Below are positions 31,060 to 43,658 of a DNA stretch of 64,000 nt, piece by piece. This stretch comes from Eutreptiella sp. 'Long Island Sound 2002' (taxonomy: Eukaryota; Euglenozoa; Euglenophyceae; Eutreptiales; Eutreptiaceae), in assembly GCA_964036045.1 (NCBI GenBank), contig OZ038400.1:18695226-18759225 (forward strand). The letters run 5' to 3'. Made by a program: the position numbers and the translations under genes. Under the pieces are notes generated by a model. It worked only from the letters and a program-made list of their open reading frames with translations. It searched no databases and was not told the DNA's origin. The first letter of the stretch is position 1; every line of letters begins with the position of its first letter.

Positions 31060-33800
31060 AAAAGATATCGTCAGCTCCAGAGCAGGACAACTACTGATGG
31101 GGCACGGGCGGGTATACCGGCTACTGGCTCACAATCAGAATTGGCAGTGGATTTAAAATCTGATGATGAGGAGTCATCTGAGTCATCAGAAGGGGCACGA
31201 ATCAAATGATGATGATTGGACGGAAGGGGATAAACATACATAAATGGAAACAAATAAATAAATGGAAGGAAAGAATGGAAGGAAACAAACTCAACACGAG
31301 TTTGTTGCATGTCTCTGTCGCTCAATGTGTACCATCCCGCATCCTACTGAAATCGAAAGAAGCCCGACGTGCTCATCAAATCCAGTCCCATCCATGACCA
31401 GTTCCCCCAATAACCACCCACCTGTCAGACCAGAGTTTGTGGTTGATCGTATGTGTTTTTGAACTAGGTGCCACTCCCTCCCTCGCGTTCCCTCTCCCCT
31501 CCCCACATGCGTGGAGGATGGATTCATGAGGATTAATGTTCGCAATACACCATCTGTCGGTTACCCTCCGACCGCCGTCGGTTACCCTCCAACAGCCGTC
31601 GGTTACCCTCCAACAGCCGTCGGTTACCCTCCAACAGCCGTCGGTTGCCCTCTGACCACCGTCATTTTCCATGTTCACATGTGTCCGGAGCTGTGGAGGG
31701 GGGGTACTCATGCCGCAGCACAGGATGGAGGGGTTGGTAGTGTAAAACATTCTTCGGTGCGGCCGCTGATCCGTGGCTATCCCCCAACATGTTGAGTTCT
31801 TCAGCCCCATACACTGACCGCAACCACAACATTGGGGGTGATGGCAGGCGATTCATGGAGACATTGATGCACCGGCACATGCGCATCGCTGCGTTGTGAC
31901 ACCGTCAACGGTGTATTTTGGCTCAACGCTCCGATGCAATGCCCCCTCACACTGGCCCCCCATGCGGGACCCAGTCACACCGCACGAGGAGATGAACGGC
32001 CCAACTGCCCAACGGCCCAACAAATTAATGACATGCGTAAAGTACACAATGGTTTGCCTCATGGCGTGGTTGCCACCGACCGCACTAGAGAGTACCTCTA
32101 ACACCAGGTGGGGCATGGCTGGGCGAACACTGAGCAAACTCAGCCCTCAGCGCCATCATTGTATGGAGACAACAGGGGATTTTTCTCCTCGACTACTACG
32201 ACACACTAATGGAAGCACATAACACTCTGACAGCCAAATTTTGGATACAATCCCTGTGTGCCCTGAGGCATCAATCAATGCAGATGCTTACAAGCATTGC
32301 TGCGCTGCTGCTAAGGGAGAACTGGTCTATTGTGGAGGACCTGTTCCGGGCTGCCGCAGCCACAATACATCACTTCAAAAAGCGCTCACAGCCCTACGAC
32401 TCCGAGAACTCCAAACCCAAAAGAATTCGCATACCCCGCGCCCCCCCGAAACCCCCACCCGGTAAATGACATTAACTGCACATGGGGCGGGAGTCAACGT
32501 GCATGCCTGGGGATGTAGGACTGCAGCATGGTGAGAGGGTAGGGTACCCTCCAATGATGCCGAGCAACGCTGCCCTTCAGTACCTTTGCCCCCCCTTAAA
32601 GCCCTCCTTCCTACGTTATGCCGTTCAACTGCCCCCATGCCCCCCTCCCCTCCACATCACAGCATATGCGCTACTCCCCCAGAGTGAGGTATCCAAGGGC
32701 GGCGTCACGCAGCCCATGGCAGGCAACAATCATCATCACCCCAGTGTAGACCTCTTCCCAGCTGGTCCTATCCAGCCCTCTGCCCCCCACCCCAGCCGGG
32801 TGGTGGTGTCGGTTGCGCGCCAGTGACTATTTTTTTCACCAACCCATGGCAGGTTGGCCCTCTTGTGGCTTCCCTCTTTCCTGTTTTTCCCCACAGGTGT
32901 GGAACGCCACCCCCCAGCGCGCCGTAACCCTGCCCCTGCCACTGCTTCCCCTGGGCCTCTATTGTGTCTCCCAACCACCCTCTCTGCCAACCTGATTAGG
33001 GATAGCAGTGCTCTATGGCTGTAGCAAAGGCTAACCCACAGTGCATGAATGTCATCACCTACCCCGCTCTGATTTTGATTGCGCTTAAAATACAATCTGC
33101 TGATCCTTTTCAGCCTTCAGTCTTTCCTGTGCTCCAGTAGCACACTGGGATGCCTACGGGCGTGGCAGTTCCCGCTGCATCTTATGGTCTCAGAATAAGC
33201 TTACCCTAACTACGTGTTATGTCCGCTACCACACGAAGCTGTGGGACAATCGTATCACTGGACTGCTCTGATTCCTGATCCCGAGAGCTCCCATCTGACC
33301 ATTGTGTTGTGGACTGAATTTTTTTGGTCAAGGGACTGAAATGACATGTTTCCGAGCCGCTAATAGTGTGAAAGAGGAACTGGGTCAGGCCTGTGAGGAG
33401 TCGTTGCTGCTCAGAACACCGCTGTGTTTGAGCCTGCGATCCGCTTCTGTTGCGGTTGATCTGATGAGAATGGCCCCCCATTTGCCCAAATGCCCCCTCC
33501 AAACCCCCAAGAACCGCCCCCCCCCCCCCCGCCCCCCCCTTTGTACAAGAAACGCCCTTGTATAGTAAGCGGGGGGGCGAGGAAACCTTAACATTCACTT
33601 TCCCAAATTTACAGAAAAGGTTCGATATTGAGCTTCTCCCGCTTGTTTGTTGGCTGGACAAGGTAGGAGCATTTGTGCATTGCTGTGTTCTTCATATTTC
33701 TTCAATCCAAGGCACTGTACTGGACCCTGTATGATGCAGACCTCTGAGTTTTTTTCGCAATTTCAGCCACAAATGTTGATGATATTGTTGTCGGACACAG
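31060..33800. other. no gene seen
   Basis: Mostly unique sequence with short frames. It includes the minisatellite at 31557-31665 and a C-rich tract at 33514-33540 flanked by TTTGTACAAG and CCCTTGTATAG, similar to the ends of the repeat at 55.0-55.8 kb. Confidence 0.35.
31557..31665 (-). repeat. 21-bp minisatellite, 5 units, inverted orientation
   Basis: Five copies of CCGTCGGTTACCCTCCAACAG, the reverse-strand relative of the unit at 10250-10356. Confidence 0.9.
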
Positions 33801-34095
33801 AATTCTTTGACCATGCCTCGTCTGATTCTGATTCCGATTCCAATTCCAATTCTGATTCTGTTTCGAATCTTCCTTTACCATCTCGGGCAGGTTCTGAGGG
33901 TTCATCAGGAGGTGACAGGAATGGGGGAAGTTCTTTAGGGTCGAGGTCAGGGTCAGGGTCATGTCATGTCATGTCATTTTTTTTCACTCAAAGAGTGACA
34001 CAGATTCTGATGTGACATCATTGACATCCGTCGACAATGGTTTGCCAAGTAGTGTTGAAGAAAGCAGTGAATCAGACGTTTCAATGGGATTGACA
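33800..34095 (+). other. Ser/Asp-rich short reading frames, unrecognised
   Basis: Two overlapping plus-strand frames encode acidic serine-rich peptides (SSDSDSDSNSNSDSVS; VEESSESDVS). These could be exons of a disordered protein, or simply TCTGATTCNGATTCC-type microsatellite sequence. A comparable acidic stretch occurs in the small gene at 55162-55521. Confidence 0.25.
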
Positions 34096-34225
34096 CTACT
34101 GGCGCGTTGCATGCGCTACAGTTTTGTGTTACCACTGTCAGCATATCATTCCACAGTACCCCCCCCCCCCCCTTGGTCTGTCATAGTGTTTTGCAGCTCT
34201 TGTGAAGAACACACATTGGACTGGA

Positions 34226-34423
34226 AGTGCCTATGGCGGGGGCATTCAGTCAATCAGAACCGACCATTGCTCTCTCTCCCTTGGTCTGTAAATATGCTGT
34301 GTTGTTCTATGTAAGGTCAACCACTGTACATAGTGGATTACAGCTTTATAGTGAATACACAACCTATTGGACTGAAGGCTAAAAGTGCCTATGGCGGGGG
34401 CATTCAGTCAATCAGAACCGACC
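34226..34423 (+). repeat. dispersed 40-bp repeat, two copies, third at 36372
   Basis: AGTGCCTATGGCGGGGGCAT followed by TCAGTCAATCAGAACCGACC occurs at 34226 and 34383. A diverged copy is at 36372-36411. Confidence 0.85.
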
Positions 34424-34430
34424 TCTCCCT

Positions 34431-34780
34431 TGCGCAAGCACCAGCTTGTCTAAGCACCGGGACCTGGTCTGACCGTCGTTTTCCTGACCACGGTTTTTTT
34501 TTGGTCAGAAACTGAGGAGAAACCGATTGTGTGTCGATTGTAGAGGGAAAGAGGGGCTGTGTCATGTTTATGTCGACTTCTCTTGCTCATAACAGCATCA
34601 TCCTTGGTACTGCAACCCACTGCTGTTTGTTTTGATGTGATTTTCAGCCGTGAGGTGTGAGCAGGTTTTCCGTGGCATGCGTTCTCTTGGTACTGTGCGT
34701 CACGCGCAAGCACCGGCTTGTGAAAGCACCAGGACCTGGTCTGACCGTCACTTTCCTGAATTTCCTGGTGCTTGCGCAAG
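34431..34780. mobile_element. MITE-like repeat with GCGCAAGCACC ends
   Basis: The segment 34702-34776 begins GCGCAAGCACCGG and ends GGTGCTTGCGC, so it can fold end to end. Its left half (GGACCTGGTCTGACCGTC) also occurs at 34450-34480. This is consistent with a small non-autonomous element and a fragment of a second copy. No target-site duplication is obvious. Confidence 0.5.
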
Positions 34781-34904
34781 GGGGGGGGGGGTATGTTAGG
34801 GGCACATCAGGTGTTCCCCATTGTGCCACCACGATATGCACTCCGCTGTGATTTTCAGGCCATCGTATTTCTTGTGCCTCATGTGCACACTGGGAATATG
34901 GGCA

Positions 34905-34936
34905 TATATAATATATATATATATATATATAATATG
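34905..34936. repeat. (TA)n microsatellite
   Basis: An AT-only tract of about 30 bp. Confidence 0.95.
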
Positions 34937-35379
34937 GAACTCCCGCGTTGGCACTCGTTTTGGCACGGGAATGACCGCAGCACTTGCACGGCTTGGGGCT
35001 CCTCTGAGGCGTTTGTATGTTTGTTCGTTGCAGTGTTTCTGCTCTTCCGCTGGTTCCACCAGTTCTGGGGGGTCGGCCTCACTGACCCACTGACTCCGGC
35101 ATAACCAGCCATGTGAAGCCCATATGTCCATATGCAGGAGGGATGGAGTATTGTTCCTACGGTTAGGAAGCTGTGAATCAGTGTGCTAGGGGCTACTGCA
35201 AGGCCCACACATGAACTCCGAACTCATGGTTATTGCAGCGATGTAGAACCTCGCAGTTTGAGCATGATTCGAATGGAAGCCTTGGTATATAATATGGGCA
35301 GTTTCCCACTGCATCATCTGGTATCAGACTCAGCTTGTCCTCACTGATCCGCTACAACAGTCATTTGTGGGATCATCAT

Positions 35380-35500
35380 AGAACTGGACAGCTCTGAACC
35401 TTGATCCCAAGCAGTTATCTGGAGCACCATACAATGAGCAGGCTACGCCAGCTAATCTTGGTCTGGCCCGGAAAAAACGCAGTGGACTCTATCAAGTGGA
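35380..35500 (+). repeat. dispersed repeat shared with 57295-57420
   Basis: ACCTTGATCC, AGCAC(C/T)ATACA, GCAGGCTACGCCAGC and TTGGTCT occur in the same order and spacing at both places, and a weaker relative is near 33165-33300. Probably an old dispersed element. Confidence 0.6.
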
Positions 35501-35859
35501 AATTCCTCTCCATGGAGTCACCACTTTGGGAAACCAAGGGGAATCAATCAGGAGCTGGATTCCATTTGCTGGCCTGTTGGTATAAACTGGCCGAAACCAG
35601 ATACTGATTGAGCTACATGAGCTCTGCTTGCCCTGTGTGGGAACAAACTTGCTGAGTCCTTTTTATGATAGGGTGTATGATAGGGTATGATATGGTAGAC
35701 ATTTTTTTCCTGCCACAGGTTTTGAAGATTGCTGCCCAGCATTTTCATGTGATGTTCTTTGTTTTCAAAAGTGATTGCCTGCTTTGGCTCCCGTGTTTTC
35801 AGGCACACATGTATTTAAATGGTGATGATGTGTGGTGCCATTCCTGGGCCTACCTACCA

Positions 35860-35990
35860 CCCCCCCCCCATGCCAATGGACCTCCCATGCCAATGGCCCT
35901 CCCCTCTCGAAAGAAGAAACATGGCCCCCCTTGCTAATGGCCCCCCCCTCTTGAAAGAAGAAACATGCCCCCCCCCCCTCAGTTTTTTTC
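35860..35990 (+). repeat. GAAAGAAGAAACATGGCCCC repeat cluster
   Basis: Tandem imperfect copies of a unit made of a C-run, TTGAAAGAAGAAACATG and GCCAATGG. The same cluster appears at 37115-37240. Confidence 0.8.
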
Positions 35991-35999
35991 ACCAAATTG

Positions 36000-37590
36000 C
36001 ACACAAATTGCCCTTTTTTGCCTAGTTTCTTGAGTGTGCAACGGCATGTGATGGGCACCATCCTTGGTGTCATGTGTTTGTTTTTTTCAATGTAGATGTA
36101 GTTTTCTCAATGTTCCAAGTCCCGTGTGGAGCAGCCTGAGATTGTCTGGTCTTCCCTCGATTGCAACTCGGCCATGTTGGCAAGAGCCTATGTGCACAAT
36201 TGCATGTTTCAGGGGAACCAGGGTCTCGAGTTTGAGGAAGGGACTACATGATGGCAGCTGGAGCAAATGTCTCACTCCTACCCCCCAGCCCCGCTTTCTT
36301 TTGTTGCCTTTCACACCCATGCCTGACGGTGTGATGCACCAACTGCACCCCTTTCGAACTAATGGCTGAAAGTGTCTATGGCAGGGATATTCAGTCTATC
36401 AGAGCGGACCATTGATCCCCCAGTAAGTACATGTGTAGACAGGCAAGCAGTGTGTTCTGGTTGCTGAGTGGGGACCTCTTTTCAGACGCAGAGTGGTCCA
36501 GCCATGTTGTTACTGCTCATTTCTTCTGCAGTGCATTGTGCCACCCAGCTGCCCCTGCTTTGCTGCAGTGTTTGACAGCCATAGTGATCAACTCCTGGGA
36601 GCTTTGCAACGCAGCGTGATCCAGCCAGGCTCACAGTGCTGAAATTTTTTCAAGCAGGCCTGGGGCCACAGATTTCAGCATGTTTTGCTCAGGTCAAAGT
36701 GCCGTGATTCATTCCGTTGGTCAGCCTATTGCAGTTGCATGGGATTCATGTCTATTTGAAAACATCAGTGTTGCGCACATGAAGTATATGGTGCTGAAAC
36801 TTTTTGAAGCAGGCCTGGGGTCATCAGTTTCAACCATCATTTTTTCTGGAGTTGCAGTTGCGCGTTTTCTTCGTGTTTGCTATTGTGTGCTTGTATGTGT
36901 GAAGAAGGAAAGGCATGGGAAACAAATGTTGAGCACCACAACAAAAATGGTGTAAAAGCATAAAAATATTGCAAAAAGTGGCCAGCATGCGCTCCACAGC
37001 CACCTCAAAGATGCAAGAGGTACCAAGCATTGGTCCCCACCACGTTTACACCGATGGCGCAAGCTAGAAAATGTGTACACAAATATTTTTTTTGGAGTTT
37101 TGATGAGAATTCGCGTCCATGGCCCCCCATGCGCGTGTCAATGGACCCCCCCCCTTTGAAAGAAGAAACATGGCCCCCTTTGCAAATGGCCCCCCCCTCT
37201 CGAAAGAGGAAACACGGCCCGGGCCATTGACATTGGGGGGGGGGTACACCTCTGGGAATATGCACATGCAACTCACTGACAGGCCATTGACCAAATGCCC
37301 AAGTGGCACACTTAGAGGCTATTGTGATTGTGTCAACTCAGTTTCCACACTCTTTGTGGGCCAGCTACCTTCCCCCCCCCCGTGTCCAACTAGCGGTTCT
37401 CTGATCTGGCCCTAGCTACCTTCCCCGCGCTTCACTTGGGCGCGATCCATAAGTACCAAGAGTGCACAACACCTGTTGGTAGAGCTGCAGAGCAGCCGGA
37501 CACTGCCCGCGAGTGGTTGGTGGAAAGGGGGCAATCGATCAGCACTGATATGAACATTCTGAGCGATGACCGATCGTCTGTGACACGGGG
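36000..37590. other. no gene seen
   Basis: Unique and low-complexity sequence with the second GAAAGAAGAAACATG cluster (37115-37240) and two copies of a GCTGAAA.TTTTT.AAGCAGGCCTGGGG block (about 36638 and 36793). Confidence 0.4.
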
Positions 37591-37612
37591 ATGATCGAGA
37601 GCTGAGTATCCG

Positions 37613-40600
37613 TTGCTTCATGGCCCCTGTGTCCAACGAGCACTGTGTCCAATGAACACTTCCCGCTCGGACCGTATTTTTTCAGGATTGCATGCACGGA
37701 CCACGGGACAGGACTGCCAGTGCTCGTATCACAATGGCTCAATCCAACAGAAACCAACCAGAATTGATGGTATTCTGGCAGACGCCAAGACGGCCAGTAC
37801 CATTATGAAAGTCTTACCCACTGAAAGATGCCCCGTGCCTGGACACAAGCCGGTCACCTTCACCTTCAACTTCAAGCAGTCTGCCCAGCGAGTTCTGAAG
37901 TTTGTGCGGCTGCCACCCATGATACCAGCCCACCTGCAAAACGCAAGCGGGACCAAATAGTAAAGGACGTCACCGAACCGTATATGGCAATATGGGAGAA
38001 AGTCCTTGACAATGAGGCGTCCACGGCAGATCAACTGTGGAATCTCTGGACTTGGATGGCTGAAGAAACCATGCTGGTCCTGACCATGGCACCGCCGCCG
38101 GTGGTCAAGACAGGAGTATGCCAGCTACCACTGGCTCCCCAGGAGCTGCCGAGAGGACGAGGAACCAAGAAGATGCTCAAGACGGTGGAGCTCACGCCCA
38201 AACGCATGACGCCGTCAGGACTCCCGTGCACTGCACCAAACAAGGAGATGTCCGCCCTGCTGAGCGCCCTGGTGCCGGTGATGAAGTGGGTGGCAAGCAG
38301 GGAACAAGCCGCGGTCCCCATTATGGGCCCCGTACCGCGGGAGGTCCTCAGCAATTGGAAGGCGATGCGAAGGAGGGCCCACCGCATTCTCCAACTCATT
38401 TCCAAAGGGCAATGTGTTGCTGAGCACCAAGAGCTACTGCGCATGGTGACGGAGGCTTCAGAAAATGCACCCATGACCATCACCGACCTGGTCCGACTCA
38501 ATGATAAGATAAAAGTGCTGAGCAGGCGACAACTAGCTCAAGAGGAAAAGAAGAGGCACCAAGATTGGAGAGAATGGATCGAGGAGACCTAGACCACGTC
38601 GCCGGGGAAGGTGTACCAATGGATCAAGGAGGACAAATACACGCCCACGGTTCTAATCCAGAAAGATGACGGCACCCTGACTGGCAATGTGCCCGAAATG
38701 GACCTCGTCATACATCAGAAATGGGACCCCATAATGAGGCAGCATGCGGACCTGTCGCTGCCGGAGCCCGAAACTGAGCCCTTCTGGCGCAGGTTTGGCA
38801 AATATGTGGAGCATCACCGGATGGAATGCCAGCCCATCACCGCGGAGCGCCTCTGCCGTCAGTTCAAGGACATGAAACGCAACAGGGCCACAGGGCTAGA
38901 CGGCTGGACTGTCGTAGACATGCGGAACATGCCGTGGCCGCTGATGCAAATGCTGGCTCAGCTGTTAAACTAGGTTGAGTCCCATGGCATATGGCCTGAG
39001 CAACTTGCCACAGGGTACATTCTGCTGATCTCCAAGGGTGAGGGTAGTGAGCCACTACCGCTCAGACCGCTATCGGTGCTGTCCGCGATTTACGGCGCCT
39101 GGTCCGGTATCTGCCTCCGTGACTGCCTTATCTGGCAGGAGAAGTGGGTGCACCAAAATGCATTTGCCTTCAGGCCGTAGAAAAGCGCCCTGGACGCAGC
39201 CACCTTACTAGCCGCCCTCATCGAGCGAGCACATCTACCAAAGCAGGCATTATCTGGCGCTGGCACTGACTACGTGAAGTGTTTTGATTTGATACCCCAA
39301 CAAATCTCCTTCCGAATGGCACGAGAGTTCGGCTTGGACCCCAAACCGCAGGCAGCATTGGAAGCCATGTATCAACAATTACACAGGGCGTTCAAAATAA
39401 ACGGAGCACTGGGCTCCTTCTTTCACGCCACGAACGGCGTGCTGCAGGGGTGCGCCATGAGCGTCCTCATGATCAACATGCTCACCACAGTCTGGATGTG
39501 CGCCGTGGACGAGCTGGAAGGAGCGGTCTCGGTGACGGTGCGCAGCCTGCCGCCCATACCACCCAAGCTGGAAGAGCCCAAGGAGCTGAGGTACAGACGT
39601 AAACCTGCACCCTCCTAGCCCACCACGATGTCAAGCTATCGGCCGCCACCGGCCCCGAGCAAATGCGTCATGAAGACCTTCGGCCCGGGGATCGACCAGT
39701 TTGAATATTGGGAACACTCCAACCCTTGCACGTGTGGCCATGGACCTCCACCTCAGCAATCGCAGCCGCCATGCCCCCCCTCCCCACCCATGCCCGCATG
39801 TGACGGACCGGCGGAAGAGGAGACGGCAGCATCAGAGGAGTCCCCACCCTCCAGCCCAGCGAAGCTCCGGGGTGCTCAGCCCCAGCCACAAGAGGCGGGT
39901 ACGATCCATGTCGGATCCATGGGCTATGCCGATGACACGTACCCGCTGCGATCCGAGGGCAAATACATGGCGCCGGTGATGCAGCTCACTGATGAGTGGC
40001 TAGCTCTCACCTTGCAAAAAGTGAACCCCAAGAAGTCATTGTCCATACAAGTACGTCGACCCAAGGAAGTTGCGCGCAAACACACGGTTCTCCAGGGGGT
40101 CTCGCTCCCACTCCAAGCTGAATTTCGCTCGCTGGGGGTAGGTATTTGCACCAGCCTGATCAGAGGGATGGGCCCACTCCTGAAAAAGCGGACATCCACC
40201 ACGGAAACACCTGCTATCCCGAGTGCGGGGTGCACAAGGGGGCTTCAGCCGGCGAACGCACATCATTGCCACGCTAGTGCAAGCCGCAGCCCTATGGGGT
40301 ACCCCGGGGGCAGAGGTGTCCCGGAAGGATCTACAGAGCCTGGTGACGGCAGTGCTCCACAGTCTGTGGGGCACCTCGAGGCCTGGCAGGGCGAAGGAGA
40401 TCATCTTCGTGCTGCTAGTACAGGGACACCGAGTGTCCCCACATATGAAAATCACATATGACAGGGTGTGCTGACTCCTCACGGTGGCGCGCACAACGGG
40501 CACTCTTCAGGTCGTGGTGCAGTCATGCATTGAAGCCAGGCAAGCGCAAGTACGACCAACCACATCAGGACCGGTTCAACGGGCCTTCCTGGAGTTGGAG

Positions 40601-41050
40601 AGCCTTGGCTGGAGGCAGGCGGATCATTGGTGGGTCTGGAATGTGCCCGGGGTACCCGAAGCGATAGACATGACGCTCATCAACGAAGACACGTTCAAGC
40701 ATATCCTGCGGGACTCCATCAGAAGGCGGGCCCTGCTCTCGCTGGAGGATCGTCGACCGCGGCAATTCCGGGGCATTCTGGGAGCCCTCGACAGGGAGGC
40801 ATGTCAAGTTCTTCTATCTGAGGGCACAGAATTTGATAAGGCGCTACTGCGGGGCTGGCTCACAGGGGCGCTATGGACGGCTGCCAGGGCACACGCGAGA
40901 GGCCTGAGGGCGACACCGCTATGCCCATACTGCTCGCGGCAACAAGAGGATGACGAGCACGTCTTGTGGACCTGCGCAGCCTGGGGCACACATCGATCCG
41001 CCCTTGGTACGCGTTTGAAACCCAATGTTGTTCCCGACTAGAATATTCCC
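37613..41050 (+). pseudogene. non-LTR retrotransposon (LINE): endonuclease end, reverse transcriptase, zinc knuckle
   Basis: The element starts within the C-terminal part of an AP-type endonuclease (PTRIDGILADAK ... VPGHKPVTFTF, 37730-37875). The frame then changes at about 37900 and continues through 40461. Reverse transcriptase motifs are clear: YVKCFDLIP (motif A; Asp codons 39268 and 39286), NGVLQGCAMS (motif B, about 39432) and GYADDT (motif C, 39922-39939). After a second frame change near 40223 comes the C-terminal region with a CPYC-x7-DEHVLWTC zinc knuckle at about 40918-40976. In-frame stops are TAG at about 38590, 38971, 39178 and 39616, and TGA at about 40472. The 5' end is truncated and the element is inactive. 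Motifs B and C are about 160 residues apart because of a Pro-rich insertion. Confidence 0.9.
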
Positions 41051-41115
41051 AATGGGAACAATTCCCGCCGGAACAATCTCGTTGGGAACACCACTGGAAC
41101 AAGTGTCGCAGGCCA
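41040..41115 (+). other. GGAAC/GTTCC-rich 3' tail of the retrotransposon
   Basis: Just after the last stop, short inverted motifs (TTCCCAATGGGAA, ATTCCCGCCGGAAC, GTTGGGAACACCACTGGAAC) could fold into hairpins. It may be the 3' end recognised by the reverse transcriptase. The truncated transposase begins 30 bp later. Confidence 0.4.
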
Positions 41116-41143
41116 GATAACCAGATCCATCACCATGAGTTTC

Positions 41144-41842
41144 CAGGTGCTCACCGATTGTTGTTGCCATGATAGAAAACTGATTCATTCCATCTTTGGC
41201 AATAGCGTCATTGTGAGTCTTGATCTATTCCATGCCATTCAAAGGATGACGCGGACACTCCCTTGCTTTGAAGTAGGTGTTGCCGAACAACGACAAGCAC
41301 TAACTTGGTGTTTTCATGAACCGGTGAAGGCGGGTCAAAGGTGTAGTTTGAGACCCACGTCCGAAATTATTCGCAACCTTGATGCTTGGTTAGAGATGTT
41401 TGAGCCCAGTGAGGAAACGCAACATCAAACGCGAAATTTGGTGCATCATTTGATCGATGGTTGTCTTGATAACCCGGACCGTGGGACCACCCTCAATGAG
41501 TGCATACATCGGTGGTTACGTGCTAGGGCTCACCGGCACCAAATTTCCGTGGAAATAGGACGCGCTCTCATTGCAATGTTTTTGCATGAATGGAATTTTG
41601 CCCGAGCGAAAAAAAATAACGGTTACACCAACCTCTATGCTAACCCTCACCATGTTCCCAACCCTTCCAAGGCACTCCAAAGCACGTTGTTGCACTTGTG
41701 GATTCTCGAAAATTTCGATGATGATGATGATTCGTCTGTTGCAAACATTGATGATGTGACAGACGAAGAAGAGATTCCTGGGCTTGACGATGATGAGGAG
41801 TTGATGAAATTACAGAGAAAAGGGATGAGCAAATTGGTTTGA
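41144..41842 (+). pseudogene. C-terminal half of the DDE transposase
   Basis: Encodes the second catalytic Asp region onward, identical to copy 1 except for a few residues (GNSVIV for GNNVIV; RMTRT for RITRT). The first Asp and the zinc-ribbon N-terminus are missing, so it cannot be a complete enzyme. The frame is preceded by an ATG at 41135 from foreign sequence. Confidence 0.85.
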
Positions 41843-43292
41843 TGATGGTTGAACTTGCACGTGTGAGTCGAAATCACCCAGGATTGTTACATAAACACTC
41901 TCGGGGCCAACGAGTGCCTTGGCAGGACCACGAAGCGCAAGAGGAAGATATTACCCGATTGTTGTCAAATCAAGGTTTCATTGTTGAAGATGTGCCACAT
42001 GATGGGTTTTGTGTGTGGCATGCTCTTGCTCGAACAGTGGGGATGGACCAAAAACTCCTTCAGGAAAAGGTATGCAAGGTATGGATGCACAGCGTCATAT
42101 GCAGGCCCCATTTCTTCTTACGTGGAGTTGCTCAATGCATTAAGGAATCCTGATGGGTGGACCACGGAAATTGGTGATGCGGTGGTTGCAGGTTTTGCCA
42201 CATATCTCCGGCGAGCCATAGTGGTTTTCACTATGCGAGATGCCATTGTTGTTATTCCTCTAGATGGTGTATTGGACAACCGCCCGCCTCTCAATGTTGC
42301 ATACGTGAATCGGGCTCATTTCATGCATGTGCGACCTTCCAATGCCAATCTGCCTGCCTTGATTGCAGAGCCGAGCCCCGCAACTAACCCAGAACCTATG
42401 GCCGTGGAAGAAGATGCTCCACCGAAGAAGACTAGTGAACAACCTCCCTCCACTATCCCAGCTATGTTCCAAGCCGTTCGTCCTTCAGAGCGTGAAGGAT
42501 CTCAAAGGAGGGTTAAAACATGGTGCTTGGGATGAACAAGAGTTAGAGGTGCTACGTGAATTGCAAGCCAAATGCGCAGGAAAGAGTGAGTGGGCTAAGA
42601 AGGTGGCGGATGCATGGCCTCTACCCCAAAAGCGTGACCGAAACCAAGTGCACAACAAATGGAAATGGTTGGAGAGACAGCAAAAGACGCAAAAAACCGC
42701 GGAGGAACCCCCCCCCCACAAACAACACAGACTCCAGCCAAAGACCCCCCCTCCCCCGAAGCACCAACGCGGAGCCCAATCGGTGAACCCCCCCCTCCCG
42801 AACCACCAACAGACAGCCCAACCGATGACCCCATCCCTCAAGCACCAATGCAGGACCCAAGAGGTGAACACCCCCTTCTACCAGCTCCAGCACAAATGCC
42901 AAACCGTGACCCTTCTCCTACAACCACAGCAAAACCCAACGGGCCCCCCTCCTCCGCCTCCAACAACTCTTATCGTCCGGAACCCTCCAAGTGTTGTGGC
43001 CCCAGCTTTGTCTTTGAACCTGCCTAGGACCCAATTGTCCCAAGGTGCAATCCCTTCTCCTGTTGCTTCACCACCTACAGCATCGCAGCTACCTAACCGT
43101 GCACAATACAATCAACAATTGGGATATCGACAAGCTCAAGCGGAGGCCGTCATGGCCCGGCGTAGGCATATCATTCATAGGGACTTGGGCACGGGGATTC
43201 ACTTCTATGACACTTTGCCAGTGCACCACCAGTTGAACTATTGGGACCAACATTACAAGCATCGGTATTGGGGTTTGGACTTGCCCCGGTAG
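41842..43292 (+). CDS. OTU-like and Myb/SANT-like frames, second copy
   Basis: Same three-frame structure as 12276-13726, with the ATG at 41842 overlapping the transposase stop (TGATG), the DGFCVWHALA block, the frame change, and the Myb-like domain ending at 43292. One replacement lies in the OTU active-site block (PHDG for PQDG). It keeps all frame changes of copy 1, so these predate the duplication. Confidence 0.55.
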
Positions 43293-43592
43293 CCCTGCCA
43301 GAAAGATATTGGAGATGGACGTCCCATCGGTGAAGCATTTGGGCATGCCCATGTTTTGCTTTGTGTGTGCATGCTTCTCCATCATGTAGACTCTTGGAGA
43401 GACTCCGGCCCAAAGAGCCGAAAGAAAAATTTTGGGTCTTCTTTTCGCTCACTAGCAATGTTTCACTTCCCCCCCTCCTTCCCTCCAAGGCTCTCTCCCC
43501 ACAAGGGTCTTCAACCCGAGGTGTCATCGGTTCTTCAATCCGGCTTTTGGGAGGTCGTCTTCAACCCAAGTAAGCACACTACCCGGGTAAGC

Positions 43593-43658
43593 GATGGCGG
43601 TTGGCGGGTAACTGATGGCGGTTGGTGGGCAACTCATGGCGGTTGGCGGGTAACCTTC
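43593..43658 (+). repeat. 21-bp minisatellite, 3 units (duplicate of 14027)
   Basis: Lies inside the duplicated segment, with the same three GGCGGTTGG units. Confidence 0.9.

Noticed and set aside
38590-39618. Genetic code with TAG as a sense codon
   Set aside because: TAG is the natural end of several other plausible genes in the window, and the same retrotransposon also has a TGA and two frame changes, so decay explains it better.
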